DNA of 13,224 nt from an uncultured Clostridia bacterium (GTDB lineage: Bacteria; Bacillota; Clostridia; Christensenellales; DTU072), in the NCBI GenBank assembly GCA_944350065.1, contig CALVOD010000026.1, forward strand, positions 1 to 13,224. Direction: 5' to 3'. The position numbers were made by a program, and so were the translations under genes. Below the pieces are notes generated by a model. That model was given only the letters and a program-made list of their open reading frames with translations. It searched no databases and was not told the origin of the DNA. How positions within the stretch are numbered: the first letter of the stretch is position 1; each line of letters begins with the position of its first letter. This document shows, in pieces, positions 5,640 through 13,170 of this stretch.

Positions 5640-8033
5640 ATCCGAAACACTCCTTTCGTTGTTTTGATCGTTTTGCTTCCCGCTTTCGGGCTTCGGTAAA
5701 GCGCACGCCCCTTCCGAACAAGCGCACGCGGCGCCTACGGACTTATCGGAAGACAATACCGTAGGCTTGAAAAATTTAAGCCGCAACGCGTTGCTCACCA
5801 CGAATATGCTCGAAAGACTCATCGCCAAAGCTCCTATCATGGGATTGAGCATAAGTTCGAGGGGCGTATAATACAATACCCCGGCGGCTATCGGTATTCC
5901 GAGCGCGTTATAGAAAAACGCCCAGAACAAGTTTTCCTTAATATTCTTTATCGTGCGCGCGCCGAGCCGCATCGCCGTAACCACGTCCGCCACGTCGTCC
6001 TTCATCAGTATGACGTCCGCGCTGTCTACTGCAATATCGCTCCCGCTGCCTATGGCTATTCCCACGTCGGCGCGCATGAGCGCGGGCGCGTCGTTGATTC
6101 CGTCGCCTACCATCGCCACCGCGCCTTTTGCCGCGAGACGCGCTATTTCTTTTTCCTTGCCGTCGGGAAGCACGCCCGCTATAACTTCGTCGGCGCCTAC
6201 CGCGTCGCCTACGGCGCGCGCGGTCAATGGATTGTCTCCGGTAAGTATGCACACCTTGGCGCCGAGTTTCTTAATCTCCGTAACGGCAGCTCTCGCGTCC
6301 TGCTTTATCTTATCGAAAATACCTATGACGCCCGCGTATTGCCCGTTTACCGCAACGAGCAGCGGCGTGTGTCCCGCGCTCGCCACGACGTCGAGATCGC
6401 TTGCATATTCGCTCGCGCTTACGTCACATTCTTCCATAAGCCGCGCGTTACCCACCGCATAAGCGTCGGCGCCCACTTTCCCGGTCACGCCGCGTCCCGG
6501 TAACGTAATGTATTCAGTAGCTTCAGCAACAGAATTTAGTCCTTTTTCGTCTGCATACGCCACCACCGCTTCTCCGAGCGGATGCTCGCTTAACCTCTCG
6601 AGCGCCGCTACGGCGGCTAAAATCTTATCGGAGTCCGCTTTAAGTCTTATATCGGCGACTTCGGGTTTTCCTTCGGTTATCGTACCCGTCTTGTCGAACA
6701 CGACGTATTTTACTTTGCTCAGCGTTTCGAGCGCTTCGCCGCTTTTAACGAGTATCCCGTTCTCTGCGCCCTTTCCCGTTCCCACCATAACGGCAACCGG
6801 GGTGGCGAGCCCCAACGCGCACGGACAAGATATGACGAGAACGGACACCGCCGCGGTGAGCGCGAACTCCACGTCCTTACCGCCCGCAAGCCAGCCAATG
6901 AATGTCGCGAGCGCAATAAGCATCACCGCGGGCACGAATACGCCCGCCACTTTGTCGGCAATCTTCGCTATCGGCGCTTTCGCGGCGCCCGCGTCCTCCA
7001 CGAGAGTTATTATCTTAGCGAGCACGCTCTCACCGCCTACGGCGGTCACTTTCGCACTCACGTATCCGCTTTTAACGAAGGTTCCTCCGGTTATTTTATC
7101 GCCCGTGCCCTTCTCGACGGGAACGCTTTCGCCCGTGAGGGCGCTTTCGTTCACGAAGGCGTTACCGCTCGATACCACGGCGTCCGCGGGCACCGACATT
7201 CCCGCCTTCACGGCAATCAAGTCCCCGGGCACAAGCGCCGAACTGTCCACCTCGCGTTCCGATCCGTCCTCGGTCAAAAGCAACGCCTTCTCGGGCACGA
7301 GTTTACGCAATTTACCGAGCGCGTCGCCCGTGCGCTTTTTCGACAACGACTCGAGATATTTTCCGACCGTCACAAGCGCAAGTATCATTCCCGACGATTC
7401 GAAATACAGACTGTGCAGATACTTTTCCACCAACGCGAGATCGCCGGCGCCCAGCCCGTAACTCATTCTGAATAACGCGAATATCCCGTATACAAGCGAA
7501 GCCGTGGCGCCCACCGCGACGAGGGAATCCATATTCGGCGCCCCTTTGAACAGGCGCGAAAATCCGTTGATAAAGTATGCGCGGTTCACGTAAAGTATGG
7601 GCGCGCACAACAAAAGCTGTGTAAGCGCGTTCGAAACCGCGTTGGCGGTTCCCGTGAGAAAGGACGGAAGGGGCGCGCCGAACATATTGCCCATAGCCGT
7701 ATACATCAGCGCTACCATAAAAACGAGCGAAATAATGAGCCTCGTCCTCATCGCTTTTGCATTATTCTCGGCGGAATCCTTTAATGCGCCCGTTTTTGAG
7801 GAGCTGCCGGATGCGAGCTTAGCCGTATCGTCTTTCGGATAGGCGCCGTAACCCGCTTTCTGAACGGTTTCAATAATTGTAGCGTCGTCGCCGTCGTATT
7901 CGAGCGTCAGCGTGGACGTCAACAGGTTCACCGAGACCTTATCCGTTCCCGGCAGTTTCTTCACGCTGTTTTCCACGTGCGCCGAACACGCGGAACAAGT
8001 CATACCCGTAATAACGAATTTCTTTTTCTTCAT
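5430..8033 (-). CDS. copA: Cu(I)-exporting P1B-type ATPase with a C-terminal CopZ-like domain
   Basis: An 867-residue integral membrane pump that uses ATP to export Cu(I). The order is N-terminal HMA domain (about 5-68; Cys13 and Cys16 in MTCSAC), membrane helices, actuator domain (TGES at 300-303), CPC metal site in the membrane (403-405), phosphorylated Asp447 in DKTG, SEHP (482-485), TGDNP (598-602), GDGIND (643-648), then Tyr708-Asn709 and Met738 with Ser741-Ser742 in the last helices. CPC, YN and MxxSS are the signature of Cu(I)-specific pumps. After the last helix comes an unusual extension: a cysteine cluster (Cys770, Cys772, Cys777), a polar linker and a second HMA domain (799-867; Cys811-Met-His-Cys814). 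The ATG has GGTGAGG four bases upstream. It is first in the operon with csoR. Confidence 0.95.
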   Translation of the reverse strand: MKKKKFVITGMTCSACSAHVENSVKKLPGTDKVSVNLLTSTLTLEYDGDDATIIETVQKAGYGAYPKDDTAKLASGSSSKTGALKDSAENNAKAMRTRLIISLVFMVALMYTAMGNMFGAPLPSFLTGTANAVSNALTQLLLCAPILYVNRAYFINGFSRLFKGAPNMDSLVAVGATASLVYGIFALFRMSYGLGAGDLALVEKYLHSLYFESSGMILALVTVGKYLESLSKKRTGDALGKLRKLVPEKALLLTEDGSEREVDSSALVPGDLIAVKAGMSVPADAVVSSGNAFVNESALTGESVPVEKGTGDKITGGTFVKSGYVSAKVTAVGGESVLAKIITLVEDAGAAKAPIAKIADKVAGVFVPAVMLIALATFIGWLAGGKDVEFALTAAVSVLVISCPCALGLATPVAVMVGTGKGAENGILVKSGEALETLSKVKYVVFDKTGTITEGKPEVADIRLKADSDKILAAVAALERLSEHPLGEAVVAYADEKGLNSVAEATEYITLPGRGVTGKVGADAYAVGNARLMEECDVSASEYASDLDVVASAGHTPLLVAVNGQYAGVIGIFDKIKQDARAAVTEIKKLGAKVCILTGDNPLTARAVGDAVGADEVIAGVLPDGKEKEIARLAAKGAVAMVGDGINDAPALMRADVGIAIGSGSDIAVDSADVILMKDDVADVVTAMRLGARTIKNIKENLFWAFFYNALGIPIAAGVLYYTPLELMLNPMIGALAMSLSSIFVVSNALRLKFFKPTVLSSDKSVGAACACSEGACALPKPESGKQNDQNNERSVSDMKEYVISVEGMMCMHCVARVKAALEKVAGVESAEVSLENKSAKVTASSATAEELVEAVKAAGYEAKEGL
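5650..5657 (-). promoter_or_regulatory. internal ribosome binding site within copA
   Basis: GAAAGGAG on the minus strand, with a 10-base spacer to the ATG at 5639. It is a better match to the anti-Shine-Dalgarno sequence than copA's own GGTGAGG. It falls in the low-complexity linker between the last membrane helix and the C-terminal HMA domain, where protein-level constraint should be weak. Confidence 0.55.
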
Positions 8034-8232
8034 ATAACCTCACCGCGCGCCATAAAGCGCATATCCGAATCTACGGATTATAACCGCAAATCCACATTCA
8101 TAAGCGAACCGCTATGCGTACTCCCGATTTCTACCCGCATTTACAGTTTATCCCGTTTGCCGACGGCGATAAATTATTTTTCATTATACTGCCGCTATGC
8201 GGCACACCACTCCACCCCCGTGGGGTGTCTGT
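8034..8232 (-). promoter_or_regulatory. long 5' leader of copA with several hairpins
   Basis: About 200 bases separate the predicted start of transcription from the copA ATG. Inverted repeats include TGCCGC/GCGGCA with a 3-base loop (8190-8204), a 9-bp stem with one bulge at 8147-8173 (TTTATCCCG / CGG-c-GATAAA), and ATCCG/CGGAT at about 8063-8078. The decamer CCGCTATGCG occurs twice, at 8109-8118 and 8192-8201. No U-run follows these stems, and I recognise no known riboswitch. No coding sequence is seen here. Confidence 0.4.
8213..8227. promoter_or_regulatory. CsoR operator of the copA-csoR operon
   Basis: CACCCC-cgt-GGGGTG is a perfect 6-bp inverted repeat made of C and G tracts, the form expected for CsoR-family operators. 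It resembles the Mycobacterium tuberculosis cso operator as I recall it (CCACCCCC...GGGGTGG). It lies 11 bp downstream of the copA -10 box, over the start of the transcript, where a bound repressor would block promoter escape. Confidence 0.75.
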
Positions 8233-8238
8233 ATATAA

Positions 8239-8267
8239 AGAATATCATCAGAAGCCTCTTTTGTCAA
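8239..8267 (-). promoter_or_regulatory. sigma-A promoter of the copA-csoR operon
   Basis: On the minus strand TTGACA (8267-8262, 6/6) and TATTCT (8244-8239, 4/6) lie exactly 17 bp apart. The predicted start near 8232 is immediately before the CsoR palindrome. A perfect -35 with a weak -10 fits a repressible, inducible promoter. Confidence 0.75.
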
Positions 8268-8652
8268 CATTTTATAAATCATTGTTTTTCATTACCGAAT
8301 AGCGGCTTTCTTCACCGCTAACCGCTGTTTCGTGTATAATTTTATATATTTTATGGGTTTTCCGATATTTATAGTAAATCCGATTGCGGCTTTTAATCGT
8401 ATTTCCGCCGCTCGCTCACGGAGATCTTTTATTACGGATATCTTTTATCGAAGAAGATTAGGCATTTGAGTTATTTAATTGTCTCCCGCTTTGCTTAATT
8501 ATTAAGATTAGTATTTTAATTTAAATTTATCATTATTATCAGCTCAGGCGGTTTTCCGTCGATTACGGTGTATTATTGCCGTTTTCAGGTCAATAATCGA
8601 AGGGCAAATTAAATCTTGCGGAAAAATTTGTTTCAAAATTTATATAAAATTG
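8268..8652. other. AT-rich intergenic region without a recognised gene
   Basis: These ~385 bases are markedly richer in A and T than the genes on each side and hold no convincing open reading frame. Visible small structures are TAGCGG/CCGCTA (8300-8320), CGATT/AATCG near 8380-8400, ATTATTG/CAATAAT (8572-8578 and 8591-8597) and CAAATT/AATTTG (8605-8630). None is followed by a T-run, and none has a matched promoter. It may be a decayed gene or simply the divergent control region between copA and the RHH gene. Confidence 0.5.
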
Positions 8653-8681
8653 TTGACGAGTTTTCGGGACGGCAGTATAAT
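8653..8681 (+). promoter_or_regulatory. near-consensus sigma-A promoter for the RHH-clpB operon
   Basis: TTGACG (8653-8658, 5/6) and TATAAT (8676-8681, 6/6) lie 17 bp apart. The predicted start near 8688 gives a leader of only about 20 bases that carries AAGGAGGT before the ATG at 8710. No CIRCE or correctly spaced CtsR box overlaps it, so heat-shock control of clpB by HrcA or CtsR is not supported here. Confidence 0.8.
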
Positions 8682-8709
8682 ATAGTAAACGAAATTCAAG
8701 GAGGTAACG

Positions 8710-9357
8710 ATGCAGAAAAGTTTATACAGTCTGATTCTTATGGACGACGTCGTGCGCGAAATAGACGCCATCGCCCGTGAGCAGAATACCAACAGAAGCA
8801 ATCTCATCAACCAGATACTCGCCGAGTACGTTTCGATGGTTACGCCCGAACAGCGCATATACAATATTTTCAACTGTATCGACAACCTGCTCGGGCACAA
8901 CGCTTTCGACTCGTACATCGAGCCGCACGAAAGCACAATGAGCCTCAAAAGCTCTCTTAACTACAAATACCGTCCCACTATACGGTACCTCGTCGAGCTC
9001 TACCGCACCGGCGACAACGCCGCGGGCGAACTCAAAATAATTTTCCGCACGCAATCCGAGGAATTGCTATTCCGACTCGAGGAATTCTTCGAGCTGTGGA
9101 CGAAGATGGAAAAAATATATTTGAAAACATATTCCGCGCAGGCGATCAATTATTCTTTCGAAAACGGCAAATTCACGCGCACATTCGCGATGCCGCGCGA
9201 CAGGATATACGATAACGAAGAAACGGCGCGGGCGATAAGCGACTATATACGCATGTTCGACGATATCGTGAAAGGATATCTTACGGGAGCGTATATGAGT
9301 TTTACGGAGATGGAGAACAGGTATCTCGAATACCTCAACGGCTCCGTCGTAATATAA
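8710..9357 (+). CDS. ribbon-helix-helix DNA-binding protein of unknown role
   Basis: A 215-residue soluble protein. Residues 3-10 (KSLYSLIL) form the expected beta strand, 11-25 the first helix, then TNRS and a second helix at 29-43 ([15 protein letters not shown]), the classic MetJ/Arc/CopG fold. The strand should contact DNA as a dimer. The other ~170 residues match no family I recognise; they are mixed, with aromatic-rich helices at about 90-140 and an acidic, Tyr/Met-rich end. RHH repressors are often under 100 residues, so the long C-terminal part may be a sensor or partner-binding domain. AAGGAGG precedes the ATG. Its stop lies inside the clpB ribosome site, so the two are co-transcribed and perhaps coupled. 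It may control its own operon, but no clear operator is visible. Confidence 0.7.
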   Translation: MQKSLYSLILMDDVVREIDAIAREQNTNRSNLINQILAEYVSMVTPEQRIYNIFNCIDNLLGHNAFDSYIEPHESTMSLKSSLNYKYRPTIRYLVELYRTGDNAAGELKIIFRTQSEELLFRLEEFFELWTKMEKIYLKTYSAQAINYSFENGKFTRTFAMPRDRIYDNEETARAISDYIRMFDDIVKGYLTGAYMSFTEMENRYLEYLNGSVVI

Positions 9358-9365
9358 GGAGGTGA
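9356..9365 (+). promoter_or_regulatory. ribosome binding site that fixes the clpB start
   Basis: AAGGAGGTGA is a ten-base match to the 16S anti-Shine-Dalgarno sequence and overlaps the TAA of the RHH gene. Its position points to the ATG at 9371 (5-base gap from the TGA, 8 from GGAGG). An in-frame GTG at 9362 lies within the site and cannot be the start. Confidence 0.85.
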
Positions 9366-9370
9366 ACGAT

Positions 9371-11989
9371 ATGAACATGCAGAAATTAACTCAAAAAAGC
9401 ATAGAAGCCATACAAAAAGCGCAAAACATAGCGATAGAAAATCAAAATGCGGAGATATTGCCCGAGCACATAGCGTACGCGCTAATAGACGACGACGGCG
9501 GATTGGTCAACAATATCGTACGCAAATGCGGCGGTAACGCTGACGCCGTAACGGCGGCGCTGGACGACAAAATACGTCGTATGCCCAAAGTGGGCGGAAG
9601 CGGACACGAACCGGGCAAAATATACGTATCGGTCTCTACCGATAAAGTTCTCGTGCAGGCGGAGAAGAATGCCGACGCGGCGAAAGACGAATACGTGAGC
9701 GTGGAGCATATTATGCTTGCCGTATACGATAAATGTCCCGAAATAGCGGAAATATTCGCGAAAAACGGCGCGCCGCGCAAGCGTTTTGAGGAGGAGCTGA
9801 AGAAAGTCAAAGGCTCTCAACGAGTGACCGGTGACAATCCGGAAGCCACCTACGACGCGCTGACGAAGTACGGCAGCGACCTTACCGAGCGGGCGCGGGA
9901 GCAAAAGCTCGACCCCGTAATCGGCAGAGACGCCGAGATCCGCAACGTGATAAGGATACTTTCGCGCAAAACGAAGAACAATCCCGTACTTATAGGCGAA
10001 CCGGGCGTAGGTAAGACGGCGATAGCCGAAGGGCTTGCGCAGCGCATAGTACGCGGCGACGTCCCCGAAGGGCTCAAGGAAAAGACGGTATTTTCGCTCG
10101 ATATGGGTGCTCTTATAGCGGGAGCGAAGTTCCGCGGAGAATTCGAAGAAAGGCTCAAAGCCGTCCTTAACGAAATCAAGCAAAGCGAAGGACGCATCAT
10201 ACTTTTCATCGACGAATTGCACACCATCGTAGGAGCGGGCAAGACGGACAGCGCCATGGACGCGGGCAACCTGCTCAAGCCGCTGCTTGCAAGAGGCGAA
10301 CTCCATTGCATAGGCGCGACGACGCTCGACGAATACCGCAAATATATCGAAAAAGACGCCGCTCTCGAAAGGCGTTTCCAACCGGTTACGGTAGAGGAGC
10401 CGACAGTCGAGGACACGATAAGCATACTGCGCGGACTTAAAGAAAAATACGAACTTTTCCACGGCGTGCAGATACAGGACGCGGCGCTGGTTGCCGCGGC
10501 GACGCTTTCGGCAAGGTACATTACCGACAGATTCCTGCCCGACAAAGCCATAGACCTCGTGGACGAAGCGTGCGCGCTGATACGTACCGAAATCGATTCC
10601 ATGCCTGCGGAAATGGACGAAGCGCGCCGTAAAATAATGCAACTCGAGATAGAGGAGACCGCGCTCAAGAAGGAAAAGGACGCGTTATCCGCAAGCAGGC
10701 TCGAGACCATTCGCAAGGAGCTCAACGAGCTCAGGGAAAAGTTCAACGCCATGAAGGCGCAGTGGGACAACGAAAAGAGCGCCATAGAATCGGTTCAGAA
10801 GCTGAAGCAGGAAATTGACTCCGTGAACTCCGAGATAGAGCGCGCTCAAAGGAATCTCGACTACGAGAAGACCGCCAAGCTCCGTTACGGCAAGCTTCCC
10901 GAGCTCGAGAAAAAGCTCAAGGAAGCGCAGGCGGCGAGCGCCTCGGGAAAACACGGAACGCTTTTGCGGGACAAGGTGACCGAGGACGAAATCTCGCGTA
11001 TAGTCTCCCGCTGGACGGGAATTCCGGTATCCAAACTTATGGAAGGCGAACGCGAAAAGGTTCTTAATCTCGAAAACATACTGCACAAGCGCGTCATCGG
11101 ACAGAATGAAGCGGTACGTCTTATAAGCGAAGCGATACTGCGTTCGCGCGCGGGCATAGCCGACCCTAACCGCCCTATCGGTTCGTTTATGTTCTTGGGG
11201 CCCACCGGCGTTGGTAAGACGGAGCTTGCCAAAGCGCTCGCGGAATGTCTATTCGACGACGAACACAACATCGTGCGTATCGATATGAGCGAATATATGG
11301 AGAAGTTCAGCGTTTCGCGTCTCATAGGCGCCCCTCCCGGATACGTCGGCTACGACGAAGGCGGGCAGCTTACGGAGGCGGTAAGGCGCCGTCCCTATTC
11401 GGTCGTACTTTTCGACGAAATAGAAAAAGCGCATCCCGACGTGTTCAATATTCTTCTGCAAGTGCTTGACGACGGCAGGATAACGGACTCGCAAGGGCGC
11501 ACGGTGGACTTCAAGAACACGATAATCATAATGACCAGCAACCTCGGTTCCTCGTATCTGCTCGAAGGCATCGACTCCGACGGCGAGATAAGCGAATCGG
11601 CTCGAGACGAAGTGAACGCGCTGCTGAAGCAGAGTTTCCGTCCCGAGTTCCTCAACAGGCTGGACGAAATAGTATTCTTCAAGCCGCTTACTCACGACGA
11701 TATCGTCAAGATAGTCGATTTACTGCTGCACGGTCTCGAAGAAAGACTTGCCGAAAGACAGCTCACGCTCGAAGTGACTTCCGCAGCCAAAGACGCCATC
11801 GCCGACAACTCCTACGACGCGCAGTACGGCGCCCGTCCGCTTAAACGCTATCTGCAGTCGCACGTGGAAACTTTGCTTGCGCGCACCATAGTAGCGGGCG
11901 AGCTCGAAGCCGGAGACAAGCTCACCGTAGACTGGTCCGACTCGGACAAGGTCTTCACCGTATCCCACTCGAAACGCGAAAACGGGTAA
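9371..11989 (+). CDS. clpB: ATP-dependent disaggregase ClpB
   Basis: An 872-residue AAA+ chaperone that forms a hexameric ring and threads aggregated proteins through its pore, normally with DnaK. The order is double Clp_N domain (about 1-145), first AAA+ module (Walker A GEPGVGKT at 209-216, Walker B Asp281-Glu282), long coiled-coil M domain (about 400-530), second AAA+ module (Walker A GPTGVGKT at 610-617, Walker B Asp682-Glu683), Arg763 in FLNR, and GARPLKR near the end. The M domain is the full ClpB length rather than the short ClpC form, and no ClpP-binding loop is apparent. Pore loop 1 reads AGAKFRG, with Phe254 in place of the usual Tyr, a conservative change. The RHH gene is 13 bp upstream; no dnaK or grpE is nearby. 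A GTG at codon 152, close to the known internal start of E. coli ClpB, is preceded by AAAGG. Confidence 0.95.
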   Translation: MNMQKLTQKSIEAIQKAQNIAIENQNAEILPEHIAYALIDDDGGLVNNIVRKCGGNADAVTAALDDKIRRMPKVGGSGHEPGKIYVSVSTDKVLVQAEKNADAAKDEYVSVEHIMLAVYDKCPEIAEIFAKNGAPRKRFEEELKKVKGSQRVTGDNPEATYDALTKYGSDLTERAREQKLDPVIGRDAEIRNVIRILSRKTKNNPVLIGEPGVGKTAIAEGLAQRIVRGDVPEGLKEKTVFSLDMGALIAGAKFRGEFEERLKAVLNEIKQSEGRIILFIDELHTIVGAGKTDSAMDAGNLLKPLLARGELHCIGATTLDEYRKYIEKDAALERRFQPVTVEEPTVEDTISILRGLKEKYELFHGVQIQDAALVAAATLSARYITDRFLPDKAIDLVDEACALIRTEIDSMPAEMDEARRKIMQLEIEETALKKEKDALSASRLETIRKELNELREKFNAMKAQWDNEKSAIESVQKLKQEIDSVNSEIERAQRNLDYEKTAKLRYGKLPELEKKLKEAQAASASGKHGTLLRDKVTEDEISRIVSRWTGIPVSKLMEGEREKVLNLENILHKRVIGQNEAVRLISEAILRSRAGIADPNRPIGSFMFLGPTGVGKTELAKALAECLFDDEHNIVRIDMSEYMEKFSVSRLIGAPPGYVGYDEGGQLTEAVRRRPYSVVLFDEIEKAHPDVFNILLQVLDDGRITDSQGRTVDFKNTIIIMTSNLGSSYLLEGIDSDGEISESARDEVNALLKQSFRPEFLNRLDEIVFFKPLTHDDIVKIVDLLLHGLEERLAERQLTLEVTSAAKDAIADNSYDAQYGARPLKRYLQSHVETLLARTIVAGELEAGDKLTVDWSDSDKVFTVSHSKRENG

Positions 11990-12003
11990 CCGGTAATTAA
12001 AAT

Positions 12004-12037
12004 AAAGGAGCCGCAAATTTCATATTGCGGCTCCTTT
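12004..12037. terminator. 13-bp hairpin after clpB, possible bidirectional terminator
   Basis: AAAGGAGCCGCAA (12004-12016) pairs perfectly with TTGCGGCTCCTTT (12025-12037) around an 8-base loop, 15 bases after the clpB stop. On the plus strand the U-tract is only the three Ts ending the stem. On the minus strand the hairpin is followed by TTTATTTTAATT, a better terminator. The acetyltransferase gene begins only 16 bases after the stem. Confidence 0.75.
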
Positions 12038-12053
12038 CGAAATAGTGCGAGAT

Positions 12054-12524
12054 ATGAACGGAATAAAAATACGCAAATACGTTTCGGGCGACATAGATAA
12101 GATATGTAAACTTTTCTACGACACGGTTCACACCGTAAACGCTTTAGACTACACGCCCGCCGAGCTCGACGCGTGGGCGGACGGAGCGCCCGACAAGGCG
12201 AAGTGGGATAAAGAATTCACTGAGCGCGAAGCGCTCGTTGCCGAGTACGGCGGTAAGCTCGCGGGTTTTGCCGACATGGACTCGTCGGGCTATCTCGACA
12301 GACTGTACGTAGCGGCGGACTGCGTAAGGAAAGGCGTGGGAAGCGCCCTTCTTACGGCGCTCGAAGCGCGAAATCCCGCCGCCGTCTACACGACTTACGC
12401 TTCGATAACCGCGGTGCCGTTCTTCTTGAAAGCGGGATACTCCGTCGTTCGCGAAAACGCCGTTATTCGCCGCGGCGTTACTTTGAAAAACTACCTTATG
12501 CAAAAGATGAAGCCCGCCGATTGA
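12054..12524 (+). CDS. GNAT-family N-acetyltransferase, YafP-like
   Basis: A 156-residue cytoplasmic acetyl-CoA-dependent acetyltransferase. From this ATG the start (MNGIKIRKY) lines up with E. coli YafP as I recall it, as do YTPAELDAWA (34-43), the acetyl-CoA loop in VRKGVGSALL (91-100), the SITAVPFF block (117-124) and the GVTLKNYLM end (141-149). The acceptor substrate is unknown; YafP itself has been linked to detoxification and the SOS-induced dinB operon, but no such neighbour is present here. A GTG at 12045 is in frame; the ATG is preferred by homology. No usable ribosome site precedes either, as the nearest AAGGAG lies in the left arm of the upstream hairpin. It is therefore probably weakly expressed or read through from clpB. 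Confidence 0.75.
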   Translation: MNGIKIRKYVSGDIDKICKLFYDTVHTVNALDYTPAELDAWADGAPDKAKWDKEFTEREALVAEYGGKLAGFADMDSSGYLDRLYVAADCVRKGVGSALLTALEARNPAAVYTTYASITAVPFFLKAGYSVVRENAVIRRGVTLKNYLMQKMKPAD

Positions 12525-12538
12525 CCGACGGGCTTTTT
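12510..12538 (+). terminator. intrinsic terminator of the GNAT gene
   Basis: AAGCCCG (12510-12516) and CGGGCTT (12529-12535) form a 7-bp stem with a 12-base loop, running into five T at 12534-12538. The left arm is inside the last codons of the acetyltransferase and the stop codon lies in the loop, so coding and termination signals overlap. Confidence 0.8.
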
Positions 12539-12546
12539 AAGGGAAA

Positions 12547-13170
12547 TTATTTGAGCCAGTCCTCGCCCTCCACGGGTTTAGTGTTATATAAATCCACTAT
12601 TACGTCCACGCATTTGGAGATACCGAGTTTACCCGAATCGAGCGCGACGTCGTAGTGTATCGCGTCCCCCCATTCGAGTTCGGTATAGAATTTATAGTAT
12701 GCCGCCCTGCGCTTGTCCTTGTCGCGCAAACGCTTCTCCGGAGTTTCGCTGTTTTCGCCGTACAGCTTCACTATGCGTTCGGCGCGCTTAGCCATATCCG
12801 CGTGGATAAACACTTTGAGAAGATCCGCTTCGTCCCTCAATATGTAGTCCGCGCAGCGCCCCACTATCACGCAAGGACCTTCGCGCGCTATATCGAGTAT
12901 AATCTTATTCTGTGCCACCCAGATATAGTCCTGATTGCTTATGCCGTTGATGCCGCGCCCCGACGCGAACATTCCCGTGAGCCAGGTGCGATAAGAAGTA
13001 TATTCGCCGCATTCCGCGATATATTCTTTCGACATACCGCTCTGTTCCGCTACCTTTTCGATGATCTCCGCGTCGTAGCATTTAAGCCCCAGTCTTTCCG
13101 CCACCTCCTTACCGATGGTACGGCCGCCGCTTCCGAACTGTCTGCTTACGGTGATTATCCTGTTCTTCAT
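12547..13170 (-). CDS. cytidylate-kinase-like P-loop protein (Cytidylate_kin2)
   Basis: A 207-residue cytoplasmic protein resembling the cytidylate kinase-like family (PF13189). The nucleotide-binding loop is in TVSRQFGSGGRTIG (7-20), where GSGGRT replaces the standard GxGKS/T lysine region. Other family blocks are VIVGRCADYIL (101-111), the lid-like RDKDKRRAAYY (149-159) and HYDVALDSGKLG (172-183). True CMP kinase activity has not been established for this family as far as I know, so the product is best called kinase-like. The start is the ATG with AAGGAGG (13184-13178) seven bases upstream; an in-frame TTG at 13203 lies before that site and is rejected. It faces the GNAT gene, 22 bp apart. 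Confidence 0.8.
   Translation of the reverse strand: MKNRIITVSRQFGSGGRTIGKEVAERLGLKCYDAEIIEKVAEQSGMSKEYIAECGEYTSYRTWLTGMFASGRGINGISNQDYIWVAQNKIILDIAREGPCVIVGRCADYILRDEADLLKVFIHADMAKRAERIVKLYGENSETPEKRLRDKDKRRAAYYKFYTELEWGDAIHYDVALDSGKLGISKCVDVIVDLYNTKPVEGEDWLK

Noticed and set aside
6508..7461. A 317-codon open frame on the plus strand opposite copA
   Set aside because: It is a shadow of the copA reading frame: low-complexity Ala/Ser/Thr/Pro translation, no ribosome site, and copA on the other strand has every catalytic motif.
7780..7850. A slippery heptamer after the N-terminal HMA domain, as in E. coli copA frameshifting
   Set aside because: No X-XXY-YYZ heptamer with a nearby -1 stop was found; CCGAAAG and TCAAAAACG do not fit, and the -1 frame stays open for a while.
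8183..8188. A perfect TATAAT on the minus strand in the copA leader
   Set aside because: The -35 position 17 bp upstream reads AGTGGT, a poor match. The upstream promoter at 8267-8239 with the CsoR palindrome is much better supported.
8335..8340. A perfect TATAAT on the plus strand in the intergenic region
   Set aside because: The sequence 17 bp upstream (TCACCG) is not a -35 box, and no gene begins soon after it.
8588..8608. CtsR-like heptads GGTCAAT and GGGCAAA upstream of the RHH-clpB promoter
   Set aside because: CtsR sites are direct heptads about 3 bases apart; here the gap is 7 and both copies deviate.
9362..9364. GTG as the clpB start
   Set aside because: It lies within the AAGGAGGTGA ribosome site itself; the ATG at 9371 has the correct spacing.
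9482..10642. A 386-codon open frame on the minus strand opposite clpB
   Set aside because: Arg/Tyr/Phe-rich translation without domain features, fully antisense to a clear ClpB; it arises from codon bias.
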